Source: Bradyrhizobium sp. BTAi1 (GTDB lineage: Bacteria; Pseudomonadota; Alphaproteobacteria; Rhizobiales; Xanthobacteraceae). From it: DNA of 64,000 nt. Of the stretch, positions 17,590-27,399 are shown piece after piece. How positions within the stretch are numbered: the first letter of the stretch is position 1; each line of letters begins with the position of its first letter. The DNA is taken from positions 1,776,001 to 1,840,000 of the forward strand of contig NC_009485.1 of NCBI RefSeq assembly GCF_000015165.1. The letters run 5' to 3'. Under the pieces are notes generated by a model, which saw only the letters and a program-made list of their open reading frames with translations, did no database searches and was not told where the DNA came from. Both the position numbers and the translations under genes were made by a program.

Positions 17590-19185
17590 TCAGGCCGGTC
17601 CGGCGATGCGACGCGCCAGTGCAGCATTGCCGACGCTTCGCGGTGAGGCGCTGGTGGTTGACGCGTCGGAGGAATGAGGGCCGGCGGCATTGGGATCCTG
17701 AATCTTGATGTCCTGCCCGCCTCCAGGGGAGGCCGCAGCGGCCACGCCGGTAGCAGATGAACCCTCGGGCCGCAATGGCCGCGGCGGGGCGAACAGGAAG
17801 CCCTGGCCGAACCGGACGTCGTAGTCGAGCAGGTCGATGACGCTGCGCTCGCCCTCGATCCGCTCGGCGATCAGGTCGATGCCGAAGCGGCCCAGCAGGT
17901 CGGAGAGGTCGGTCGGGTGGATGTCGGACACCGAGCCCTGCTTGGGATCGAGCAGCAGCGCCGCCGGCACCTTGATGAAGCGGATGCCGCGGTCGGCGAG
18001 CTCGCGCGGCTCGAACCGCAATTCGGTGACGTGGTCCATCGAGAAACGATAGCCGCGCTGGGCGAGCGCCGCGAGATGCTCGGTCTCGGTCGGGCCGAGG
18101 TTGCGCAACGTCGCCTGCTTGAATTCGAGCACGAAGGACGGCGCCAGCGCGCGGTTGGCTTCCAGGAAATCCAGGCACTGTGAGAAGTTGGCGGGGCTGC
18201 TCAGGGTGGCCGACGAGACGTTGCAGAAGATCCCGACCTCCTTGTTGCGCACCATCAGCCGGCGCAGCACCTGCACGCAGCGGAGCATCACCATGTGGTC
18301 GATGCGCCCCACCAGGCCGGCCGCCTCCGCGATGCCGATGAAGTCGTCGGCGGCAAGCACCTGGTCGCGCTCGTCGCGCAGCCGTGTCACCGCTTCGTAG
18401 AATCGCACCTTGCGTTGTGGCAGCGTCACCAGCGGCTGCAGATAAATGTCGAGACGGTTGTCGTCGAGCGCAGCCTTTACGGCGGCGAGCATCTGCGGCT
18501 GGCTGCGCGGGGCGGCGGGGGCTGCGGCAGCGGCCGGGGGCGCGTTGGTCGCGACAGGCGAGGGGCTCGGCTGCGACGGGACCGGCTTCGCAGGCGTCAG
18601 GCCGGCGGGAGGCGTGACGCGCATGCTGGGCTCGGCCGGCTTCACCTCGGGCGCGGTCGCGGGGGCGATTTTGGGCTCCACGACTGGAGTCGAAGCCGGT
18701 GCGGCCGCAGCAGGACGCACGGGTTCCGCCGAAGCAGACGGTGTCGGTGCCGATGCTGCTGGCTGGGCCTGAGAGGGGATCGCGGCGATCAGATCCTCGT
18801 GCTGTGCGACCGTGACGGCGAGCTGCTTCATCAGGCCGCCGAGCTCGTTGATCTCGCTGATCACGCCCTGCAGGCGGTCGGTGCTGACCGAATTCGACGA
18901 CACCACGCGCCCTTCGACCGCGGACAGGCGGCGACCGAACTCGGCGACTTGGCGCGCGAGATCGGCGGTGCCGCGCGACAGATCAGCAATCTGGCTGCCG
19001 ACGTCGGAGCGGTCGCGCAGCCGCATCGACACGGCGTTGTAGAGGATGAGGAAGGTCAGCGCGGCGAGTGCGACGATCGCAGATTCCGAGCCACTCATAC
19101 CGGCCACCGAATACAGGATCAGGCCGAGCGAAGCCGCGACCAGAACCATGCAGATGGCGATGAAAATCGTGGAAATCCGGATCAT
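17590..19185 (-). CDS. membrane protein with coiled coil and degenerate EAL domain
   Basis: 531 residues. Two transmembrane segments at the N-terminus are followed by a coiled coil (about residues 65-130), a Pro/Ala-rich linker of about 100 residues and a C-terminal EAL phosphodiesterase domain. In that domain EAL reads YEAVTRL, the Asn of FCNVSS, the Glu of FVLEFKQ and the Lys of FIKVPA are kept, but the DDFG loop reads FSMDHVTE. Catalysis of c-di-GMP breakdown is therefore doubtful, and it may act as a c-di-GMP sensor. The ATG at 19185 is preceded by GGGAG. Confidence 0.87.
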   Translation of the reverse strand: MIRISTIFIAICMVLVAASLGLILYSVAGMSGSESAIVALAALTFLILYNAVSMRLRDRSDVGSQIADLSRGTADLARQVAEFGRRLSAVEGRVVSSNSVSTDRLQGVISEINELGGLMKQLAVTVAQHEDLIAAIPSQAQPAASAPTPSASAEPVRPAAAAPASTPVVEPKIAPATAPEVKPAEPSMRVTPPAGLTPAKPVPSQPSPSPVATNAPPAAAAAPAAPRSQPQMLAAVKAALDDNRLDIYLQPLVTLPQRKVRFYEAVTRLRDERDQVLAADDFIGIAEAAGLVGRIDHMVMLRCVQVLRRLMVRNKEVGIFCNVSSATLSSPANFSQCLDFLEANRALAPSFVLEFKQATLRNLGPTETEHLAALAQRGYRFSMDHVTELRFEPRELADRGIRFIKVPAALLLDPKQGSVSDIHPTDLSDLLGRFGIDLIAERIEGERSVIDLLDYDVRFGQGFLFAPPRPLRPEGSSATGVAAAASPGGGQDIKIQDPNAAGPHSSDASTTSASPRSVGNAALARRIAGPA

Positions 19186-19602
19186 GCTGCGCGACGCTCC
19201 CAACCGAATACAACCCTAGCACTTCTGTTGATTCGCGAGGATAGCTGGCAGGATTCAAATACCGGGAGAGACAGATGATTTCCCCAGGGCGTGTCATTTA
19301 CGCAAAATCACGCCGCAAGGTGAAGTGTCATCGTAGTGACGCGTCCCGTAGAACAACGGAGTACGGGCCAGCGTCGCTGGACATGGTGAACATTCATGAG
19401 AGGCGGAAGTCGATCGGCCGCGTTCCACGCGACGAAATCGGCGATTTTGTTTCTGGATCATTTCTGACGCGCTGACGCGGACCGATCGGCGCCTCCGCGA
19501 AGGTGTCCGCATGCTGGTGCACATGTCACCCTCGTCAAGTTGATCAGCTCAGATGATCCAGTCATGGTTCGACCCTCATCGAACCAAGCGTTCCCCTCAG
19601 CG
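19186..19602. other. intergenic region, no gene recognised
   Basis: About 417 bases upstream of the EAL gene. Short open frames exist on both strands but lack family resemblance and normal codon use. GC is lower than in neighbours, which suits a promoter region. I see no repeat or RNA gene. Confidence 0.5.
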
Positions 19603-20166
19603 TCACGCGTTGCGGTGCTGACGCCTTCGCAGGGCGGCCACGCCGAGCAGCAGCGCTGCAACGGCGACTCCGACTGGCAGGTTGACGCGGCCGAGTGCGC
19701 CACCAAGACCGCCGCCGTGGTTCGAAGACGTCGCCGAGGGTGCGAGCGGGATGGTGTCGGGGTCGATCTCGTCGGCGTCGGGCTGGCGCGACGTCGGCGA
19801 GGCGATCGCCACGCGCAGCCGGCTGCCGAGGGACGGATAATGCGGGGCCGGGCTGCGCAACTTGACGGCTGCGATCACGGCAAAGATCACCGCCAGCGCG
19901 ACCAGGATGCCGCCGACCACCGCGAATGCGGTGAACAGGCCGTAGGTCATTTCCACCCAACGGAACAGCGCCGTCAGGCCGACGATGCAGGCCGCGATCA
20001 GGAAGAGGCCTGCGGTCGCGAACAGCCCGGCAGCCACGACGTAGGAAGTCACCGTGCCCGTGGCCTGCCGCGCGCGGTCGCGCATGTAGGATTGCGTGGC
20101 GCGTTTGACGCGGTTCAGCCGCTGCTCCAGCCCCAGCTGCAAGAGTTCGCCTGGCGGTGCGAGCAT
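19603..20166 (-). CDS. holin-like (phage holin family / DUF) membrane protein
   Basis: 187 residues. The N-terminus is a charged amphipathic helix (LEQRLNRVKRATQSYMRDRAR). Two long transmembrane segments follow (TSYVVAAGLFATAGLFLIAA and FAVVGGILVALAVIFAVIAA), then a polar linker and a third membrane segment near the C-terminus. The ATG at 20166 has a GGAGGA site six bases upstream. The family is named for holins because of its topology, but here it is a chromosomal protein with no phage genes nearby. The function is unknown. Confidence 0.75.
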   Translation of the reverse strand: MLAPPGELLQLGLEQRLNRVKRATQSYMRDRARQATGTVTSYVVAAGLFATAGLFLIAACIVGLTALFRWVEMTYGLFTAFAVVGGILVALAVIFAVIAAVKLRSPAPHYPSLGSRLRVAIASPTSRQPDADEIDPDTIPLAPSATSSNHGGGLGGALGRVNLPVGVAVAALLLGVAALRRRQHRNA

Positions 20167-20350
20167 GCGCGTCCTCCGAAGGTTCGTTTGCCGCGCGCGA
20201 AACGCCGGCTCGCGACATGAACGTGGAGGGGGTGCGAAGGTTCCCGGCGAGCGCGGCCTCGGGGCTGCGCCGCCGGTCGTGGCACCAAAACAAATCCCCT
20301 CCTCGCTGGCGCGGGGAGGGGATGATCGAGCTGACCAGGAGGGCTGAGGC

Positions 20351-21694
20351 TTACGCCACGGCCTTGATGACCTTGCCGACCTTGTCGACGATCTCGCCGA
20401 TCTGGTCCTCGCTGATGATCAGCGGCGGAGTCAGCGCCAGGGTATCGCCGGCGATGCGCAGCATCAGGTCGGTGTTGTGGAAGGCTTGCTCCATCGCCGA
20501 GTAGCCGCGCTTGCCGGCCGCGTCGGGCAGCGGCGCGAGGTCGATGCCGGCGGTCAGACCGACGGTGCGGATGTCGAGCACGTTGGGCAGGCCCTTCAGC
20601 GACATCACGGCGTCGGCCCATTTCGGCTCGATCGCCTTGGCATGCTCGAACAGCTTGTGGTCGCGGTAGATGTCGAGCGTGGCGAGGCCGGCGGCACAGG
20701 CGATCGGATGTGCCGAGTAGGTGTAGCCGTGAGTGAACTCCACCATGTGCTCCGGGCCGCTCATGAAGGCATCGTGGATGGTGTCGCGCACCACCACGCC
20801 GCCCATCGGCGCGGCGCCGTTGGTGACGCCCTTGGCGAAGGTGAGCAGGTCCGGCGTCACGCCGTAGCGCTCGGCGGCAAACGCGTGGCCAAGGCGGCCG
20901 AAGCCGGTGATGACCTCGTCGAAGATCAGCAGGATGCCGTGCTTCTGGGTGATCTCGCGCAGGCGCTTGAGATAGCCCTTCGGTGCCGGGATCACGCCGG
21001 TCGAGCCGGCCATCGGCTCGACGATGACCGCGGCGATGGTGTTGGCACCGTGCAGCGCGACCAGGTTTTCCAGCTCTTCGGCAAAATGCGCGCCGTACTC
21101 CGGCTCACCCTTGGTGAAGGCCTGCTTCTCGCGATCATAGGTGGCGGGGATGTGATCGACGCCCGTCAGCAGCGTGCCGAACATCTTGCGGTTGTTGACG
21201 ATGCCGCCGACCGAGGTGCCGCCGAAACCGACGCCATGATAGCCGCGGACACGGCCGATCAGGCGGGTTCGGCTGCCCTGACCGTTGATCTGGTGATAGG
21301 CGAGCGCCATCTTCAGCGCGGTATCGGCGGCCTCCGAGCCGGAGTTGCAGAAGAACACGTGATCGAGGCCGGCGGGCGCGAGGTCGGCGATGCGGTTCGC
21401 CAGCTCGAATGCCTGGGGAATGCCGAACTGGAATGGCGGCGCGTAATCGAGGGCGGCGGCCTGCTTGCCGATCGCCTCGGCGATCTCGGTGCGGCCGTGT
21501 CCGGCGTTGCAGCACCACATGCCGGCGGCGGCGTCGATGATCTTGCGGCCATCGATCGTGATGTAGTGCATGTCCTTGGCACCGGCGAGCAGGCGCGGAT
21601 TCTTCTTGAACGCGCGATTCGCGGTGAACGGCATCCAATGCGCGGCAAGATCGTTCGGAACGGTGACGGCGGGGCGGGGGCTCTTGTCCAGCAT
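20351..21694 (-). CDS. class III aminotransferase, beta-alanine--pyruvate (omega-amino acid) type
   Basis: 447-residue PLP enzyme. The start LAAHWMPFTANRAFKKNP is typical of omega-amino acid:pyruvate transaminases. The PLP site shows FCNSGSEAADTALK for the phosphate, LLIFDEVITGFGRLG for the pyridine ring and LLTFAKGVTNG with the Schiff-base Lys. The likely reaction is transfer of an amino group from beta-alanine or a related omega-amino acid to pyruvate. It is a single-gene unit. Substrate choice within the family is uncertain. Confidence 0.9.
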   Translation of the reverse strand: MLDKSPRPAVTVPNDLAAHWMPFTANRAFKKNPRLLAGAKDMHYITIDGRKIIDAAAGMWCCNAGHGRTEIAEAIGKQAAALDYAPPFQFGIPQAFELANRIADLAPAGLDHVFFCNSGSEAADTALKMALAYHQINGQGSRTRLIGRVRGYHGVGFGGTSVGGIVNNRKMFGTLLTGVDHIPATYDREKQAFTKGEPEYGAHFAEELENLVALHGANTIAAVIVEPMAGSTGVIPAPKGYLKRLREITQKHGILLIFDEVITGFGRLGHAFAAERYGVTPDLLTFAKGVTNGAAPMGGVVVRDTIHDAFMSGPEHMVEFTHGYTYSAHPIACAAGLATLDIYRDHKLFEHAKAIEPKWADAVMSLKGLPNVLDIRTVGLTAGIDLAPLPDAAGKRGYSAMEQAFHNTDLMLRIAGDTLALTPPLIISEDQIGEIVDKVGKVIKAVA

Positions 21695-22026
21695 GGGGAC
21701 CTCTCGGGACGTTCAAGGCAGGTTGTGCGACGGCGCCAGCATGATCCGGAAAGGTGGCGAACCGGTGCCAAGACAGCTTGCCGAAACGGATCGTGCTTGA
21801 TGGGCCCGAATGCGCGCCGACGTGGTCAGCCGACTGTCCGAGCCAGCGGCAAGCTATCAGCTTCGCGCACCGACGGAAATGTCAAAGGTCCAGCGTTCCT
21901 GCTGCTCTGGTGAGCGGATTCTGCACGGCAACGGCAGAAAGTGCTGTTTGGTGGAAGTTGCCGCGTCATTTTGCGCCAATGGATCGGACGGCGCGGGGAT
22001 CGCGCCTGCGCCTGGCGGACGCTGCC
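21695..22026. other. intergenic region with degenerate rhizobial repeat
   Basis: About 330 bases between prmB and the aminotransferase gene. The part at 21738-21798 (GCATGATCCGGAAAGGTGG and a distant complementary end GGATCGTGCTT) resembles the complete hairpin repeat at 40681-40729. I see no gene in it. Confidence 0.5.
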
Positions 22027-22992
22027 TCAGACCAGATCCTGCGCGGTGATCCAGAACACCTCGCCCTCGGACTCCTCGGTATCGAGCCACAGCAGCGGCA
22101 GGTCCGGATACGACGCCTCGATCTGCGGCCGGTCGCGGCCGACCTCGCACAGCAGCCCGCCTTCGGCGGTGAGATGGTCGCGTGCCTGGCCGAGAATGCG
22201 GTGGATGATGTCGAGGCCGTCGGCACCGCCATCGAAGGCGAGCGCGGGCTCGGCGCCGCATTCCTGCGGCAGCCCGGCCATGCCCTCGGCATCGACATAG
22301 GGCGGATTGCTGATGATCAAATCATAGCGACGCTGGCTGAGCGGCGCGAACAGATCGCCGCGGTGCAGCGAGATGCGCTCGCCGAGGTCGTAGTCGGCGA
22401 CGTTCTTCGCGGCGACCGCGAGCGCATCCTTGGAGATGTCGACGGCGTCGATCATCGCGTTGGGGAAGTGGCGGCTGGCCAGGATGGCGAGACAGCCGGA
22501 GCCGGTGCAGAGATCCAGCACGCTGTCGACGGCCAGCGGATCGTCGATCAGCGAGGTGCCGTCGGCCTCGGCGCCACCGAAATGCGTCTCCAGGAGCTCG
22601 CCGATGAAGGAGCGCGGCACGATGACGCGCTCGTCGACATAGAACGGCAGACCGCGCATGTAGACCTTGTTGACCAGATAGGCCGCCGGCTTGCGCGTGG
22701 TGATCCGGGTCGTGATCAGGTCGAGGATCTGCTTGCCCTCGGCGGCGGTCACGCGGGCGGTGACGAAGCTCTCGAACTGATCGGGACGCAGATGCAGCGC
22801 CTCACCGATCAGGAAGGCGGCCTCCGACACCGGATCGGTGGTGCCATGCGCAAACACCAGGTCGGCGTCCTGGAACCGGCTCACCGCATAGCGCAGATAG
22901 TCGAGCAGGGTCACAAGCTCGCCAGCATTCACCTTCGGCAGCTTGGGTGCCGGCGCCTTGCGCGGCGCAGTCGTCTTGACCTTCTTCGCCAT
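22027..22992 (-). CDS. prmB: 50S ribosomal protein L3 N5-glutamine methyltransferase
   Basis: 321-residue SAM-dependent methyltransferase. The SAM site is VLDLCTGSGCLAIL and the catalytic motif LIISNPPYVD is the NPPY of glutamine N5-methyltransferases. The N-terminal helical domain (LLDYLRYAVSRF, EAAFLIGEALHL) is that of PrmB rather than PrmC. The ATG at 22992 overlaps the moaE stop as TGATG, so the two are translationally coupled. A Lys/Pro/Ala-rich leader of about 20 residues precedes the family domain. Confidence 0.93.
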   Translation of the reverse strand: MAKKVKTTAPRKAPAPKLPKVNAGELVTLLDYLRYAVSRFQDADLVFAHGTTDPVSEAAFLIGEALHLRPDQFESFVTARVTAAEGKQILDLITTRITTRKPAAYLVNKVYMRGLPFYVDERVIVPRSFIGELLETHFGGAEADGTSLIDDPLAVDSVLDLCTGSGCLAILASRHFPNAMIDAVDISKDALAVAAKNVADYDLGERISLHRGDLFAPLSQRRYDLIISNPPYVDAEGMAGLPQECGAEPALAFDGGADGLDIIHRILGQARDHLTAEGGLLCEVGRDRPQIEASYPDLPLLWLDTEESEGEVFWITAQDLV

Positions 22993-23456
22993 CACGATGT
23001 CCAGCGCGCCGCGGCGGCGTCGTCGTGGCTCTTGGCCTCGACCCAGCTGCCGCCATCAGCGGTCTCCTCGCGCTTCCAGAACGGCGCGTTGGTCTTGAGA
23101 TAATCCATCAGGAACTCCGCGGCCTCGAACGCCGCCCGGCGGTGGCTCGACGCGGTGACCACCAGCACGATGTTCTCACCGGGCGTGATGCGGCCGAAGC
23201 GGTGGATCACGGTCAGGCCCTGCAGCGGCCAGCGTGCCATCGCCTCCTCGGCATGGCGCATGATCTCGGCTTCTGCCATGCCCGGATAGTGTTCGAGCAC
23301 CAGCGCGCTGATCGGCGTGTCATGGTCGTTGCCGCGGCACAGGCCGGAGAAGCTGACGACTGCGCCGATATCGGTGCGGCCATGGCTGAGCGCCGCGATC
23401 TCGGCCGCGGTGTCGAAATCCTCTGGCTGCACGCGGACGGTGACGATCGCGGTCAT
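22992..23456 (-). CDS. moaE: molybdopterin synthase catalytic subunit MoaE
   Basis: 154 residues. MoaE forms a heterotetramer with MoaD and inserts sulfur into precursor Z to make molybdopterin. Diagnostic parts are GAVVSFSGLCRG, LEHYPGMAEAEI, HRFGRITPGE, SSHRRAAFEA and the active-site Lys region LKTNAPFWKRE. It follows moaD by about 24 bases. The product is needed by the CO dehydrogenase encoded later in the window. Confidence 0.97.
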   Translation of the reverse strand: MTAIVTVRVQPEDFDTAAEIAALSHGRTDIGAVVSFSGLCRGNDHDTPISALVLEHYPGMAEAEIMRHAEEAMARWPLQGLTVIHRFGRITPGENIVLVVTASSHRRAAFEAAEFLMDYLKTNAPFWKREETADGGSWVEAKSHDDAAAARWTS

Positions 23457-23480
23457 GGTGCGGGTCTTCTGCTGGCGTGC

Positions 23481-23732
23481 TCAGCCGCCGGTCATCGGCG
23501 GGAAGAAAGCGATCTCGCGGGCGCCCGAGATCGGGGCATCCGGCTGCACATGCGACTGGTCGATGGCGGCGCGGATCACCTTCGGCTTCTCGAAGGCATA
23601 GGCATAGCCTTCGCCCTGTGCGGTCAGCCAGGCGATCAGCTCGGCCACCGTGCGCACGCTCGCAGGCGGCTCGATCGTCTCCTCGGCCTTGCCGATGCGC
23701 TCGCGCACCCAGGCGAAATACTTCACCTTCAT
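23481..23732 (-). CDS. moaD: molybdopterin synthase sulfur-carrier subunit MoaD
   Basis: 83 residues with a beta-grasp pattern (MKVKYFAWVRERIG at the start) and the C-terminal PPMTGG whose terminal Gly-Gly is activated by MoeB and thiocarboxylated. Its ATG overlaps the pgsA stop by four bases (ATGA). It lies directly before moaE. Confidence 0.96.
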   Translation of the reverse strand: MKVKYFAWVRERIGKAEETIEPPASVRTVAELIAWLTAQGEGYAYAFEKPKVIRAAIDQSHVQPDAPISGAREIAFFPPMTGG

Positions 23733-24346
23733 CGCGAATCTTCCTCGATGAGGTGGTGGATGCCGGAGCGGAAATAATCATAGCCGGTATAGATCGTGAA
23801 GATCGCCGAGGTCCACAGCAGCACGATCCCGATCATGGTCACCACCGGCACGATCTGGTCACCGGCCTCGCCGGCGAGCAGGAAGCCGATCGCGATCAGC
23901 TGCATCGTGGTCTTCCATTTCGCGACCTTGGTCACGGGAACGCTGACGCGCAGCGCGGCGAGATATTCGCGCAGGCCCGACACCAGGATCTCGCGGCACA
24001 GGATCACGATGGCCGCCCACAAGGTCCAGCCATGGATGCTGTTGTCGGCGGCCAGCATCAACAGGCAGGACGCGACCAGGAGCTTGTCCGCGATCGGATC
24101 GAGCATGCGGCCAAAGGCCGATTGCTGGTTCCAGATGCGGGCATAATAGCCGTCGAGATAATCGGTTACGCCGGCCGCGATGAACACGGCGACGGCGACC
24201 CAGCGCAGCCACAGCGGATAGTCCATGATGGACTGCGCGTAGATGCAGCCGACCACGACCGGTATCGCGGCGATCCGCGTATAGGTCAGGATATTCGGCA
24301 GGGACGTCGACGTCTTGCTGGGCACGCGTGTGGTCGCAATGTTCAT
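23729..24346 (-). CDS. pgsA: CDP-diacylglycerol--glycerol-3-phosphate 3-phosphatidyltransferase
   Basis: 205-residue integral membrane enzyme making phosphatidylglycerol phosphate. The CDP-alcohol phosphotransferase motif is complete: DYLDGYYAR, then FGRMLDPIADK with the expected spacing of its aspartates. About five membrane segments follow. I chose the ATG at 24346 (MNIATTRVPSKTS), because PNILTYTRI, the usual start of the domain, follows about 16 residues later. The gene heads the pgsA-moaD-moaE-prmB transcript. Confidence 0.96.
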   Translation of the reverse strand: MNIATTRVPSKTSTSLPNILTYTRIAAIPVVVGCIYAQSIMDYPLWLRWVAVAVFIAAGVTDYLDGYYARIWNQQSAFGRMLDPIADKLLVASCLLMLAADNSIHGWTLWAAIVILCREILVSGLREYLAALRVSVPVTKVAKWKTTMQLIAIGFLLAGEAGDQIVPVVTMIGIVLLWTSAIFTIYTGYDYFRSGIHHLIEEDSR

Positions 24347-24629
24347 CCGGTGTACCAATACTGATGCCGTGCGAACGTCAACCTTCGAGCCGAACCGCAC
24401 CGGCAGGATGACGCAGATATGACGCGAATCGCAACGAAGTCTTGCCGAGATAGGAACTCTCCCGCGCAGGGCAACGCGAGCCGCAATGCTTCATTAAGCA
24501 ACCGGACGCGGTCGCGCCAGTCTCCAGATCGGCGCGGCCGGCGTCCGCCGCCCGACCTTATTGCGCTGCAATGACAATGGCGCGAAGCACGGGCCAAGCC
24601 AAGTCAGCCGGCCATCTCAGCGGTCCCTG

Positions 24630-24965
24630 TCAGATGGCCTCGGCGCCATGCACCGCGCACCAATGCGCCTGGCGTTCCGCGAACACGCGGTCGCGGACAT
24701 AGCCCAGCGTCTCCTCGTCCAGGGCCTCGATGATGTCCAGGCTGAACGCCTCCGCGCCATGGGCGGTCCAGGCCGCCTGCAGGCCGCCGCGGCGATGGCC
24801 GCCCTGGCGCAGGGTGAACCAGAGGCGGTTCTGGATCTTGTCGAGGTCCGGCGCGCAGCCGATCCAGCGCTCGCCGGTGGCGGCGCAGGTCACCGCGAAG
24901 ATGCCGGCGGGAGACTTGCGTTCCTTATAGGCGGCGACGGCCGCCTTGCGCAGGTCGGGGGTCAT
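24630..24965 (-). CDS. small stand-alone GIY-YIG nuclease family protein
   Basis: 111 residues. The motif pair reads AGIFAVTCAATGERWIGCA, a variant with Phe and Trp where GIY and YIG have Tyr. An Arg in QNRLW and a Glu in DIIEALDEE stand where catalytic Arg and Glu are expected. AGGAG lies ahead of the ATG at 24965. It sits right after uvrC, which has its own full GIY-YIG domain. It may be a degenerate nuclease with a DNA or RNA repair or binding role. Confidence 0.78.
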   Translation of the reverse strand: MTPDLRKAAVAAYKERKSPAGIFAVTCAATGERWIGCAPDLDKIQNRLWFTLRQGGHRRGGLQAAWTAHGAEAFSLDIIEALDEETLGYVRDRVFAERQAHWCAVHGAEAI

Positions 24966-25090
24966 GGTGGGGCTCCTGGATTTTCATCCGGGTGTATATC
25001 GGATGTTTTTGTCCGGGTAAATTGTTTTCGTCAGACTGGAGCCGGTGCCTCGGTGGGGCGCCACCCTCGCCGTCTTTCCGGGGCCGCACC

Positions 25091-27157
25091 TCAGCTTGCA
25101 CTACTGTGGAAGTATTCAAAAATCTTCCGCGCGCTTTCGGCGCTCACGCCCGGCACCTTGCCGAGATCGGCGATCGAGGCGCGTTCGATCTCTTTCAAGG
25201 TGCCGAAATGGTGCAGCAGCGCGCGCTTGCGCGACGGGCCGATGCCGGGGATCTCCTGCAGGCCGGCCTCGCGGATGTCCTTCTTGCGCAGCTTGCGGTG
25301 TGAGCCGATGACGAAGCGATGCGCCTCGTCGCGCAGGCGCTGAATGAAATAAAGCACGGGATCGCGCGGCTCGAGCTTGATCGCCGCGCGCTCAGGGATG
25401 AACAGCGTCTCGCGGCCGGCGTCGCGGTCGGGGCCCTTGGCGACCGACATCAGCGCCACGTTGGTGACGCCGAGTTCGGTGAAGATCTCGCGGACGGCAT
25501 TGAGCTGGCCGCGGCCGCCGTCGATGATCACGAGGTCCGGCCATTGTGGCACGTCGTCCTCTTTCGCGGCGCGCGCGACGTCCTTCTCGGACGGCGCGAC
25601 CAGCCGCTTGAAGCGGCGCTGCAGCACCTCTTTCATCATCGCATAATCGTCGCCGGGCGTGAGCCCTTCCGACTTGATGTTGAACTTGCGGTACTGGTTC
25701 TTCATGAAGCCGTCGGGGCCGGCGACGATCATCGCGCCGACCGCGTTGGTGCCCTGGATGTGGCTGTTGTCGTAGACCTCGATCCGCTTCGGGATCTGCG
25801 GTAGGCCGAGCGTCGTCGTCATCGCTTCCAGCAGGCGGCTCTGCGTCGCGGTGTCGGCGAGCTTGCGGCCCAAGGCTTCGCGCGCATTGGTCAGCGCATG
25901 CGTGACGAGGTCCTTCTTCTCGCCACGCTTCGGCGTGGAGACTTCGACCTTGTGGCCGGCCTTGACGCACAGCGCCTCAGCCAGCAGTTCGGCTTCCTCG
26001 ATCTCGTGCGACAGCAGGACCAGGCGCGGCGGCGGCTTGTCGTCGTAGAACTGCGACAGGAAGGCGGACAGCACCTCCTCGGGCGTGAAGGTCTTCTCGG
26101 CGCGCGGGAAGTAGGCGCGGTTGCCCCAGTTCTGGCCGGTGCGGAAGAAGAACACTTCGACGCAGAAGAAGCCGCCTTCCTGGTGGACTGCGAATACGTC
26201 GGCCTCCTCGACCGTCCTTGGATTGATGCCCTGTTGCGAGGAGATCGCCGACAGCGCCGCGAGACGGTCGCGATAGACGGCGGCTGTCTCGAACTCGAGC
26301 TCGCTCGAGGCCTTCTCCATCTCGGCCGCGAGCAGGGCCTTCACCGCCTGGCTGCGGCCGGACAGGAAGTCGGTCGCCTCGCGCACCAGCTCGGTATAGC
26401 CGGGAAAGTCGATCTCCTGGGTGCAGGGACCGGCGCAGCGGCGGATCTGGTGCAGCAGGCAGGGGCGGGTACGGCTCTCGAAGAACGAATCGGTGCAGGA
26501 GCGGATCAGGAACGCGCGCTGCAGCGCCGTGATGGTGCGGTTGACGGCGCCGGCCGAAGCGAACGGGCCGAAATAGCGTCCGGGCCGCGACTGCGCGCCG
26601 CGGTGCTTGAGGATCTGCGGCGCCCAATGGTCGCCGGTGATGAGAATGTAGGGGAACGACTTGTCGTCGCGCAGCTGCACGTTGAAGCGCGGCTTGAGCT
26701 GCTTGATGAGGTTCGCCTCGAGCAGCAGCGCCTCGGTCTCCGTGGTGGTCGAGACGATCTCGACAGCCACGGTGGCCGCGATCATGCGCAGGATGCGCGC
26801 CGGCAGCGGCGCATTGGCGCGGGCATAGGATGACAGGCGCTTTTTGACGTTCTTGGCCTTGCCGACATAGAGCACGTCATGGGCCGCATTCAGCATGCGG
26901 TAGACGCCGGGTGAGGTCGGCGCCAGCCGCACCGCGTTCTCGATGGCGGCATGGCCGGTCGCGAGCGGACCTTCGCCGACCGGCTCCAGGGTCTCTTCCG
27001 TCAACTCCGGCAGACGCGATTCATCGTCCTCGTCGGCCGCGGAGGCCGCGGGATCGAGATCGGGCGTATCGGTCGGCTCGGGCGGCAGGTCGGCCGCGGC
27101 GCCACGCCTGGGGTCGGGCGCCGGCGCCTTGGATGGATCAGAGCTTTGGGTGGTCAT
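25091..27157 (-). CDS. uvrC: excinuclease ABC subunit C
   Basis: 688-residue endonuclease of nucleotide excision repair. In order: a disordered acidic/Pro leader of about 70 residues, the GIY-YIG nuclease ([20 protein letters not shown]), a Cys-rich segment ([15 protein letters not shown]), the UVR motif ([15 protein letters not shown]), the RNase H-like C-terminal nuclease ([26 protein letters not shown]) and a helix-hairpin-helix pair ([16 protein letters not shown]). All catalytic domains are intact. The leader is longer than in E. coli UvrC. Confidence 0.98.
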   Translation of the reverse strand: MTTQSSDPSKAPAPDPRRGAAADLPPEPTDTPDLDPAASAADEDDESRLPELTEETLEPVGEGPLATGHAAIENAVRLAPTSPGVYRMLNAAHDVLYVGKAKNVKKRLSSYARANAPLPARILRMIAATVAVEIVSTTTETEALLLEANLIKQLKPRFNVQLRDDKSFPYILITGDHWAPQILKHRGAQSRPGRYFGPFASAGAVNRTITALQRAFLIRSCTDSFFESRTRPCLLHQIRRCAGPCTQEIDFPGYTELVREATDFLSGRSQAVKALLAAEMEKASSELEFETAAVYRDRLAALSAISSQQGINPRTVEEADVFAVHQEGGFFCVEVFFFRTGQNWGNRAYFPRAEKTFTPEEVLSAFLSQFYDDKPPPRLVLLSHEIEEAELLAEALCVKAGHKVEVSTPKRGEKKDLVTHALTNAREALGRKLADTATQSRLLEAMTTTLGLPQIPKRIEVYDNSHIQGTNAVGAMIVAGPDGFMKNQYRKFNIKSEGLTPGDDYAMMKEVLQRRFKRLVAPSEKDVARAAKEDDVPQWPDLVIIDGGRGQLNAVREIFTELGVTNVALMSVAKGPDRDAGRETLFIPERAAIKLEPRDPVLYFIQRLRDEAHRFVIGSHRKLRKKDIREAGLQEIPGIGPSRKRALLHHFGTLKEIERASIADLGKVPGVSAESARKIFEYFHSSAS

Positions 27158-27264
27158 GTCAGCAAATTAAGCGCTCGCGGCCGCGCCCGCCAGCGTGCGG
27201 TGGCGCCATGCACAGCGGCCGCGGTAACGCTTCGTTAAGCACGTTAATCGGCGGGTAACCCGGC

Positions 27265-27280
27265 TTAACAACGGCTTAAC
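27265..27280. promoter_or_regulatory. full CtrA binding site
   Basis: TTAACAACGGCTTAAC is an exact match to TTAA-N7-TTAAC, the consensus of the alphaproteobacterial cell-cycle regulator CtrA. It lies 120 bases before the outer-membrane protein gene and 108 bases before uvrC on the other strand. Two more TTAA half sites are at 27233 and 27244. Confidence 0.65.
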
Positions 27281-27399
27281 CTAAAACTCTCGATAAATGC
27301 TCACGAAAAAAGACGGAGTTCCGTAACCATGCCGGCCCGCGCGCGATCGTCGCGCGGCGCATGCTTCGGGTGGTGACGGCGAGTTGCGTGGAGTGAGCG

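Noticed and set aside
19275..19475. A 66-codon open frame in the gap before the EAL gene
   Set aside because: No ribosome site, atypical composition, no family resemblance, and an equally long frame exists on the other strand.
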